Origin: Calliphora vicina
Lineage: Eukaryota; Arthropoda; Insecta; Diptera; Calliphoridae
Length of the DNA: 64,000 bases
Reading direction: 5' to 3'
NCBI RefSeq assembly: GCF_958450345.1
Contig: NC_088783.1
Location: 12,713,701-12,777,700, forward strand
In this document: positions 56,190 to 64,000 of the stretch, in pieces
How the letters are laid out: every line of letters starts with the position of its first letter
How positions within the stretch are numbered: position 1 is the stretch's first letter
The notes under the pieces: generated by a model
Told to the model about the DNA's origin: nothing
Databases searched by the model: none
What the model saw: only the letters and a program-made list of their open reading frames with translations
Made by a program: the position numbers and the translations under genes

Positions 56190-58130
56190 AATTTATTCAA
56201 AGTATTGGCCATTATTAGCTATGACCATTTTCCATCTTTCTGGCAACATATGGATTTCGAGCCAAAAGAACTGCTCATCTTTTGAAACCAAGAACGTATC
56301 AAGCCAATTTTGGATATTCTCTTCCTAAACGAAGTGTATCCGAAAGAGAGCGTTCTGCATCGATCGAAATAAATAGTAGTCGGGCGCCAAGGTCTGGATT
56401 AAAACTTGGGTGAGCTAAACTTCTTTCTAAATACTTCAACAACTTATTTCTAAATAGTTTTTAGCAGTTATTCCAACACGAAGCCGAGCGTTGTCATGAT
56501 GGAATATTACGGTTTCATGTATGTCAGCATATTCTGGTAATTTTTCAGCCAATGCTCGCTTCATACGAATGAGTTACGTTCAGCACATATTCCCTATGAT
56601 AGTCTGACTAGATTTCATGAGCTCATAATAGATAGTACCCTTTTGTTCCCACCAAATCATAATATTAATAGGCAAGTCGATTTCTTTAGACCCCTTTTAC
56701 GCTCATATTAAATTTCAATTTGGGCAAAAAATATACCATTATAAAGGGATTTATTCACAGATGTGCAGAATATATATTTTATTGAAATCGGTTCAGTTTT
56801 TTAGGAGTTATAAGCGTTTAAAGATGTTACTAACACATATGCAAAAACGTGTACATGTGAAACTTAAGCTAAAATGAAAACAAAGCAATGCATGTTTGTC
56901 CAATTTGTTGTTGTAAATAAATATGAGAAACAGTTAGACAGTATTGATTTCGCTCTGTTCTAAGTGAGAGTTGTTATAGAAAACAAAGAAGAAGACTTTA
57001 GTAATTTAAAGTCACGTAAAACAATATATTTTGAAGGTGTTTTTTTATTTTCTAACAACTCCCATATGCATAAACAATTTTTAAATTTATCAAAGGCTGA
57101 ATATAGACGGAATTAGATTAGATGGCGTAGTACCTTCCATACAGAGTAAATATTGATTTTGAGTGTCTGGGGAACCAAAATGGGAGGGGTCGGAAAAGCA
57201 GGTGAGTCACCTCCCATACAAAGTAATAATTGCAAGGTTCTTCAAACTTTGTCCGCATGGCTCTCTTACCATTTTACATAGATTGGCTGAAAATGGTCGG
57301 GATTGCATTAGTGGTCGTGGCACAAAGTAAATAAATCATTTTGAATATCTCGAGAACTATAATGCTAAAGGTATTTAAACTCTGCATCAATCAATTTATT
57401 ACCATTCTACGGAGGTGATATAAAAACGAATTGATTCCTGATCCATGTTCGAAGTTTAACTAAGCATGATCGGCTTAGTAGGAATGACCCCTGCCTTACA
57501 AAGGAAAGTAAAGCTTGATATTTACCTAAAAGGTTTAAAGGTGGGTGGGATCAGAGCAGTGGTATCTCCAAGACCAAATTAGTTAGTTATTTTCGAATAT
57601 CAAGTGAACTGTAATTGAGAGATTATCAATATTTTGTATGTGTTATTTTCGTACCATTGCAATGCATTGTATGTAGTTAGGTTTTATCAGAAATCCATTC
57701 ATATTTTTTTAATTTTACTAGGGTAGGGGTAGCGAAGTGCACCGGGTTATGCTAGTACAAATAATTACCTAAGCGCCATAGCTATTTGGCTTAGGTGTCG
57801 ATTCAGCTGGTTGGGCGGGCTTTAGACGATTTATTACGCTTTGGTTATTGTAATGGATTCACTTTCCATCGCAAGTAAAAACAGGGTGCAAAATTGATTT
57901 TTTTTATAGCACTCGAGCTGAATTTTAGACATATAAAATCATGTTTCAAGGTCTCTTGGTTTCTATTCGTATAATACTTAATTTCCCAGCTGTTGAATGA
58001 AACCTGCTGCTCGCTGACGTTCAACAATCTACATTTAGTAATACCTCAAATTCTGGCTTCTTTTTGGCTGGCCTGGGCGATCTGACCGCAAAAACCATCT
58101 GTCGCACGCTGAAACCGATGACGTAGAAAT
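56190..58130 (-). pseudogene. mariner transposase relic (M4), split by a Helitron
   Basis: Minus strand. The C-terminal end is at the stop codon 56195-56193 after LPERWKMVIANNGQYFE. Upstream are RTWFQKMSS-type damage, HETVIFHHDNAR (second catalytic Asp, about 56500) and IWWEQKGTIYYELMK (about 56660-56615). Beyond the Helitron are AESTPKPNSYGA and the N-terminal half up to about 58110. With the Helitron removed the codons rejoin as V-I-I-C-I-W-W, the expected core. Frameshifts elsewhere make it inactive. Confidence 0.9.
56657..57755 (+). mobile_element. Helitron (TC...CTAG, 1,099 bp) inside mariner M4
   Basis: Starts TCATAATATTAATAGGCAAG and ends AGCGAAGTGCACCGGGTTAT-GCTAG, inserted exactly between A (56656) and T (57756). 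It has internal GAATATCTGGAGAACTAT/CCCATACAAAGTA modules shared with 6150-6940. Near 56775-56820 it contains ATCGGTTCAGTTTTTTAGGA, GTTATAA, a motif also present in every R360 unit. No Rep/helicase visible. Confidence 0.9.
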
Positions 58131-58199
58131 TATTTTAAAAAAATGTATCCAAAAGATACGCTATGTATTGTAAATACCTTATCTTTTAAGTCATTCATT

Positions 58200-58352
58200 T
58201 AATTTTTTTATTGATCCAAAATCCAAAACATAAAATAAACCTCTAAAAGTTTTTGATTTACTTAAAATTTTCAGCATTTAGTTTTTAGAGAGAAAAATTG
58301 TATAACCTAAAAGCATTAAAAATACAAAAAGGGAAATCTAATGGCCACTCTA
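58200..58352 (-). repeat. TGAAAATTTTAAGTAAATC dispersed repeat, copy 5
   Basis: Reverse complement of the 54313-54450 type: AATGCTGAAAATTTTAAGTA, CAAAAACTTTTAGAGGTTTA and TTTTGGATTTTGGATCAATA, with a TAGAGTGGCCATTAG outer end. Confidence 0.7.
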
Positions 58353-58497
58353 CCGTTTATATTTCGTTATCTTTTACATTAAATTAGTTTATCTTCAACA
58401 CATTTCACACACATATATTGGTTATAAGTACGTTTAAAAGGCGTTCCATCCTGTTTTTCAAAACAAAAAACGCTTTTCCTTGTGCAAAATATAAAAA

Positions 58498-58850
58498 TTA
58501 CATATGTGTGTGAGAAACCACACACCAGGGAAAGAAGCATCAGATTAAAAAATATATCGTTATAAATACAAATTTTCGAATCAATTGATTTTAAAATAAA
58601 TTGATACAAAATCTATAGATATTACATATGTGTTGAAAACCACACAACAGGGAAAGTAGCATCAGATTAAAAAAATATCTCGTTATGAAAGTACATTTTA
58701 GAATCAATTTATTTTAATATGTATTAAAATTATTAATTGTGTGTGATTTCTCACACAAGAGTTACGCTAGGTTTAATATTATACGATTTGACTAAAATAT
58801 TTCGAGTTGGAATATTAATCGTGCAACGCATGTTAGAAGAAATTGCAACA
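58498..58850 (+). repeat. Tandem duplication, 124-bp period, TTACATATGTGTG units
   Basis: Units start at 58498 and 58622 with TTACATATGTGTG, CCACACA, CAGGGAAAG and AGCATCAGATTAAAAAA. A hairpin of GTGTGTGATTTCTCACACA follows near 58738-58757 and TATACGATTTGACTAAAATA near 58790. A third copy of the whole arrangement is at 59759-60470. Confidence 0.8.
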
Positions 58851-59279
58851 AAATGGAAAACGCTGTATTCTTCTGTAACATTAAAGCTAATATAATATAA
58901 AACCTTTAGCAAATTGTATTAATAAAATATGAGCGAAAAGTGGATCAAATCCTTGAAATTTTCTGTGAGTTTTGAAGTTTTAAAATATCACTGAGCGCAA
59001 TTTTTAGACCTCTTATAGGAGAACTCTCTTTTTTAAAAATAATCTTTTAAAGTTTTTTTTTAAATTACACTATACAACACCAAACAAAATTACGAGGTCC
59101 GACCAATAAATGTTGATAGAGGAGACAAAAAAAAAAGACACGTGTATCGGCGTATTGAAAGTTTACATCTAAATTTCATTTGAAGGGGGGTTAAAGTTTC
59201 CCAACTCTGGCAAATTCTTATTGTAAATCGTCATAAGAAACTATGTGATCCTTACATTTTAGGTATAAAATGGTTCAGC
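58851..59279. other. A+T-rich DNA, nothing recognised
   Basis: No gene or repeat partner seen. Confidence 0.4.
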
Positions 59280-59599
59280 AAATTTATGTAAAATGTTACG
59301 GAGAATATTTTTGTAGAATATGTTAACCCTCTAAATCCTCAAGGCATGGGTATTTTTTGCCCTTCTTTTAAAAATGAGCAAAAAACACCATTACAACAGG
59401 GATTTAAGGGGTTAAAATGTTCCGCAAAAATATTATCCGTAAAATTTTACTATAAGTCTTTAAATACTCCAAACCGGAAAATTCAACCAGAAAGTCAGAT
59501 ATAAGACATAACAAAAGAGAGCCGAGGATTTATGCCTTGAGGATTTAGAGGGTTAACATATTCTACAAAAATATTCTCCGTAACATTTTACATAAATTT
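59280..59599. repeat. Perfect 68-bp inverted repeat with 184-bp loop
   Basis: 59280-59347 and 59532-59599 are exact reverse complements; the inner ends read AAATCCTCAAGGCAT and ATGCCTTGAGGATTT. A third, diverged copy of the right arm in the same orientation lies in the loop (59399-59452: AGGGATTTAAGGGGTTAAAA, then ATTATCCGTAAAATTTTAC). Confidence 0.9.
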
Positions 59600-59758
59600 T
59601 ACATAAAAAATAAATTTTGTTGTATAGTGTTATTTGTTTTGGCTGCACATGTCTTAATATATAATTGATGTTAACTATAATGCCAAAAAAGTGCAAATTA
59701 ACAATAATTTTATTGCAATTTATTCCGCATACGTTATTATAAGAAATACTAAATAGAA

Positions 59759-60500
59759 ATTACATATGTGTGGAAAGCTACACATCATGATAAGCAACGT
59801 CACTTTTTGAATATCTTGTTATCAAAAAATAAGTTTGAATGAATAGATGCGACAGGAAATGGCAGGCAATTTTTTGAGTACTTAAGCCACGTTTCCGCAT
59901 ACACCGTAATCGGCACCGAAAAGGAAATTCCATATATTTGCGCCGAAAAAAGTTCGTTTCTGAAATCGACAACGAAAATTGGGAATGAAACGGCACCGAT
60001 CAGTAACGGAAAACCTGTCATTTGGGGCCGGAATGAATATAACTTCAAGTAGGTTGTTTTCGGTGCTGTAGGAACGAAATTATTTTAATTATTTTTTTAT
60101 TTCAAATTTAAAGAAAATCAAAATGAATTAAAAAATAAATTTTCTTTATTGGAAGAGGAAAAAATAATAGTTTTTGTGAAAAATAATGAAATTGTACTTA
60201 ATTTGCGACATCCAAAATTCAAAAATAATTTCGTTTCTGTTTTATGCCGCACCGCACCCAACTGAAACGAAAACAATTTAGAATCGAGACGGTGACGAAT
60301 AACAACGTTTTTCAGTTTCAGTTTTCGTTATCGGCACCGATTACGGTTTATGCGAAAATAAAAACGTAAAAACTTATAAATTTTGTGTAATTTTCCATAT
60401 AAGAATGAGGTGAGTGATAACAGTATACGATTTGATTAAAATTTTCAGAGTTGGAATATCATATCAAAAGCCACAATAATCCGAAATGCAATCGCCACAA
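59759..60500 (+). repeat. Second copy of the 58498-58850 repeat, carrying a Harbinger insertion
   Basis: TTACATATGTGTGGAAAG, ACACATCATGATAAGCA and TATCTTGTTAT at the left, and GTATACGATTTGATTAAAAT then AGAGTTGGAATAT at the right, match the first copy. The intervening 59885-60373 is extra. Confidence 0.75.
59885..60373 (+). mobile_element. PIF/Harbinger-like remnant with MADF-type coding scrap
   Basis: Subterminal inverted repeats TTTCCGCATACACCGTAATC and (right, inverted) TTTTCGCATAAACCGTAATC face each other, each followed by GGYRCCGA. TTA flanks both ends (59882-59884 and 60374-60376). Inside, 60110-60240 on the plus strand reads LLEEEKIIVFVKNNEIVLNL, RHPKFKNNF, close to the start of a MADF domain, the Myb-like accessory protein found in animal Harbinger elements. 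The rest of both Harbinger proteins is absent. Confidence 0.7.
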
Positions 60501-62011
60501 AATACACCCTGATAATTAAACAAGAAAAGTTAGCAACAGGATTCGGAAGTAATATTTCAACCAATAAAGGGACATTATAGAAGCATCACTTCTTTATAGA
60601 AACACTTATGAATACTGTGGCAAAGGTATTGGCCTTAATAAAACTCCAGGTAAAGGGCATGTTAAACTATTTACAAAATAATCCAATAAGCACCAAAGCC
60701 CCAAAAATTCAAGCACTTCAAGGCTTGACTTACACCTTCAACTTTAATTCCAGTAAAAATGCTTATTGGGCATGAAAATTACAAAACAAAGTTTTTATTC
60801 AAACCTAATTCATTTCAATTTCATTCTGCAATTTCAATTTGCTGGTATTTTTTTGCAAATTACAATTTCGTTATACCATGAGGTGGTGGATGGTGGTGTT
60901 ATTAACAAGAAAATAAACAAATGTGATGTGTATTGTGATCTATGAGTGAAATCCCAAAATCACAACATTCAACCATGAATCCAATTCATCAGCAATTAGA
61001 AAATGTGATAACGAAACAATGACAATTACAAAATACAACCAATATATCTAAGTATGTGTGAGAGTGCAACACACACTGACTGACACACACGAATGTGCCA
61101 CATTTTAGTCATTTGCATCATGCATCAAATGCTTGAGGCTTGTGATAAGTCATGTTGGTTGTAAATTTAACTTACGATTAGAAAATTGCAGATGTTGTTG
61201 TTTGGAGTTTGATGTAAATTCAGCTTGTTGTCCTGTGATGATAATTTGAGATATTTTCTAGAGCTGGATGATGGGCAAGGGGTATGTAAGGGGGATGGGA
61301 AGGTAATGTAAATTATACCAACATATTTGCATAAATTTTAGGGAATTCAGTTCAGCCAACAACAATGTTATGGTTATGTTGTTGTGCTTACAAAGTTTAA
61401 AGGATAAACTGTGGCCCATAAGAATAATATTGTAATATTTATTTCTCTACCATGACCCAAAGTAGTTGGTATCTAAAACTAAACTCTAAAGCAGCTGTTT
61501 AGTTTAAGAGGGTTGTACAGTTTCAACTGTTTAACATTGATATATATATTAGAAAGTCCTGATACAACCCTCGTCGTAGTAGTATGATGCATTGAAATAA
61601 TGCTTTTCATTTTCCTACACAGTTTTTCACAAAACATTATGCTTTAAAGGCACGTTTAATATCTCTCACTCTCTATCTATTTCCATGAACTGGCAACAGC
61701 TGATGTTGACCGCTTTACCAATAACAGCAAACAACCTCAGCAAAAAGAAAAACTCAAACAAAACTACAAATGGGATTTTATGTTGCAAAATGTGATGGAT
61801 CTTCTGCTACATTTTAACCATTATGCAAAGGAAAATTGAAAAATTTAAACATATTTATTTGCACATAAATAGAAAACATACATTCATTTGTATTCAAAAA
61901 CATTAACATACCCATCGTACTATAAATATGCCTGTGTGTGTAGAAAAATATACATTTTGTTTTACTGTCGGCGTTATGTTTTAGTTTGTGTATAACAAAT
62001 ATATATCAGAT
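60501..62011. other. Unique intron-like DNA with one short repeat
   Basis: 60685-60772 has inverted ends CCAATAAGCA and TGCTTATTGG and resembles 21610-21655. Elsewhere GATGGTGGATGGTGG-like and CACACAC patches. No exon recognised. Confidence 0.4.
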
Positions 62012-62019
62012 GTGTACAT

Positions 62020-62675
62020 CAGGGTGGCTCATATTTTTGCACGTTTGAAACTCTTAAAAAAGAATTTTAAAAAGCCGTCATTTCAGGAGTTTTATTTTTC
62101 CCGTCAGAAAAAAACTCATTTGAGGAGTTTTATTTTTTCCGTCAGATAAAAAAAGTTTTTTGAAGAGTTTTATTTTTCCCGTCAGATAATAAAACTCATT
62201 TTATTTATGTTGACACCTAAAGCTTGCCACTGATCAGATCATTACAATTTGTACAATTTGCATTGCAATTGAATAAATTATCATTAAAATAAAATCAAGT
62301 GGGATTTTAATTTGTTGTTCCTTGATTCCTAGTATCAAATTGCTGTTGTTTTTTTTTTTTCTAAACAATTAAATTATTACAAACATTTTATCATATAGAG
62401 TCAATAAAGAAAGATAATGAAAAAAGTTGAAAATAAACGAAAAGAGTTTTATTTTCTGACGGGAAAAATAAAACTCCTCAAATGAGTTTTTTGCTGACGG
62501 AAAAAATAAAACTCCTTAAATGAGCTGTTTTTATGACAGCTATTTAAAACTATTAAGAGTTATTTAAGAATTGCATGCAAACTTTTGTTTTACGTTAAAT
62601 AATAACGTAATTGTAATTCAGTTACCCATAGATATTTAAATATAAAAATGTTAGAGCAAAATAAGGGCCACCTTA
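62020..62675. mobile_element. 656-bp hAT-like MITE with CCGTCAG repeats
   Basis: Ends CAGGGTGGCTCATATTTTTG and (inverted) TAAGGTGGCCCTTATTTTG. An imperfect 8-bp duplication flanks it: GTGTACAT (62012-62019) and GTGTAGAG (62676-62683). Near both ends a ~40-bp module, GGAGTTTTATTTTTCCCGTC then AGAAAAAAACTCATTT, repeats three times at the left and twice inverted at the right. Confidence 0.75.
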
Positions 62676-62683
62676 GTGTAGAG

Positions 62684-63184
62684 ATTTAAATGAACATGTT
62701 TAAAGAAAAGATTTTTTTAAAGGATTTTTTTTTTATTTAATATTTATTTTGTTTTGATAACAGATTTTTATTTAAAGTTTTTTTTATATAATTCTAACAC
62801 TTCACTTAGCAGTCACCCATAGAGAGTGAATGAAAGCCATACAAATATAATGATATTCATTAATTTTAAACACATGTACGTGTTGATAATTTAAATATCT
62901 TTCTTTTTAACGGAAAAAGAACAGCAACTACAACATTTACATTTATTTATGTGTGAGACATTTTATAATAAACTTTTATTATTTAAACGATAATTACAGT
63001 CGTAATCTTGGTTTTATATTTCCGGAATTAAATTAAAAAAGCAAACAAAAGGAAAGATAATAACAAAGGTAAACAAATAAGGAACATAATGATGAATTTA
63101 ATTAAAAATTCAGGTAAACAGATATTTTGAATTTAAAAATAAAAATTATACATTTTCAGCAGCTATGGAGGAAAACTTTTTTAG
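62684..63184. other. Unique A+T-rich DNA
   Basis: No gene or repeat recognised. Confidence 0.4.
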
Positions 63185-63625
63185 ACCTATAACAGGTCAA
63201 CAAAATCGAAAAAAAAATTTAGAGGCCTCTTTAACTACTACACAATTTTAATGTAATTGGTTTCCAGTAGTACAAATATGGTCCAAGTATAAAATTCTAT
63301 GGAGAGGTTTTTTTTTAAATTTTTTAAGTAAAATGGTAATTTTTTCATAACTCAAAAACGGTAGTCCGATATTATAAATGTACACTTAAAAAATTAAGAT
63401 TTACATATCATTTAATCCGTTTACATATTGCCTTTTAATCGGCTCAGTAATTTCGTAGTTATAATAGCAAATTGATGCAACAAAATATATTTTTTACATG
63501 AAAATAGCAAATTTATTTGTATTAAAAAATTATGAAAAATCGAAAACGGCAGAAATGGTTCAGATAATAGGAACAAAATGAGATATCGATCATAAAAATC
63601 GATGAATTATTTTAAATTTTATTCA
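63185..63625 (+). repeat. R360 repeat, single truncated copy C with 5' flank
   Basis: CTCTTTAACTACTACACAAT, TTTAATGT and GGTCCAAGTATAAAATT precede TTACATATTGCCTTTTAATC, GGCTCAGTAATTTCG and AAATCGAAAACGGCAGAAAT, the same order as 35365-35680. The ~110-bp middle of the unit is shortened. Confidence 0.8.
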
Positions 63626-63640
63626 CAAATTTTTTTGAAG

Positions 63641-64000
63641 AAAAGGAGCTCGATCTGTGATCACTCTTATTTCTTAACAAAAATCGATTTTTTATATAAA
63701 AACTCAAAATATCTAAATTCGCTAATAACTTGGCCAATTAGCGTTTAATCAAGATCTGTGATCACTCATATTTCTTAACAAAAATCCATTTTTTTGTATA
63801 AAAACTCAAAATATCTAAATTCGCTAATAACTTGTCCAATAAGCGTTTAATCAAGAAAAGCAGCTCGATCTGTGATCACTCATATTTCCCACCAAAAATC
63901 TATTTTTTATATAAAAACTCAAAATATCTAACTTCTTAATTCGCTATTAACTTGGCCAATAAGCGTTTAATCAAGAAAAGGAGCTCGATCCATGATCACT
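63641..64000 (+). repeat. ~100-120-bp tandem array running off the window
   Basis: GATCTGTGATCACTCWTATT recurs at 63652, 63753 and 63867, with a variant at 63987. Each unit contains AAAAACTCAAAATATCTAA, TTCGCTAATAACTTGKCCAA and AGCGTTTAATCAAG. Spacing of 101, 114 and 120 bp reflects small insertions. Confidence 0.9.

Overview
The window is A+T-rich eukaryotic DNA with spliced-exon signals, no dense coding, and an insect transposon repertoire (mariner, ITmD37E-like, hAT, PIF/Harbinger, Helitron, DINE-1/HINE-like, Ty3/gypsy, I/Jockey-type non-LTR, a tRNA-derived SINE). Together with the HINE-like repeat ending in GATTCGGCACAGCCGAAT, this points to a higher fly. I would guess a calyptrate such as a blowfly, but that part is inference.

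Only one host coding segment is supported. A plus-strand exon begins at a strong acceptor (52881), carries about 1.1 kb of A/C-rich 5' leader with a short uORF, then opens a reading frame at 53982 (or 54003) encoding a signal-peptide-like N-terminus. It ends at a consensus donor, CCAG|GTAAGT, at 54096/54097. Two further A-rich stretches (43764-44655 and 48541-48927) may be upstream non-coding exons. On this reading most of 1-52880 is upstream or intronic sequence and 54097-64000 is the first coding intron, filled with mobile DNA.

Region by region: 1-950, a ~360-bp tandem repeat (R360). 950-4770, unique intronic DNA with a mariner scrap, HINE scraps and one copy of a dispersed repeat. 4780-8376, a hAT element holding a second hAT (5307-7431) that itself holds a decayed Helitron-like copy. 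8434-8968, a CCGGTTTT-rich MITE. 9.9-15.1 kb, palindromic MITEs and the most interesting element, a 1,853-bp insertion at 11970-13822. 16.2-17.0 kb, a 791-bp palindrome. 17.2-18.3 kb, a third hAT. 19.9-25.6 kb, two related minisatellites, a HINE and several MITEs. 26.3-33.7 kb, Tc1-mariner, mariner and two ITmD37E-like relics. 35.4-38.0 kb, the main R360 array with a 719-bp higher-order duplication. 39.6-42.4 kb, HINE, a mariner split by a solo LTR, and a SINE. 44.7-52.7 kb, two more solo LTRs, a non-LTR relic split by a SINE, a HINE, a Ty3/gypsy gag-protease relic and a Helitron. 56.2-58.1 kb, a mariner split by a Helitron. 58.5-60.5 kb, a duplicated repeat containing a Harbinger remnant. 62.0-62.7 kb, a hAT-like MITE. 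63.2-64.0 kb, R360 and a ~100-120-bp tandem array running off the window.

The headline signal is the 11970-13822 element. Both ends begin with the V(D)J heptamer CACAGTG. One end has a 13-nt spacer and nonamer ACAAAAATC; the other has a 23-nt spacer and ACAAAAATA. A 5-bp target duplication (CGATG) flanks it, and an unoccupied paralogous site exists at about 4127-4131. This is the architecture of a 12/23 recombination signal pair and fits the Transib (RAG1-related) superfamily. Two further solitary termini (24360 and 5917) follow the same short-left, long-right spacer rule.
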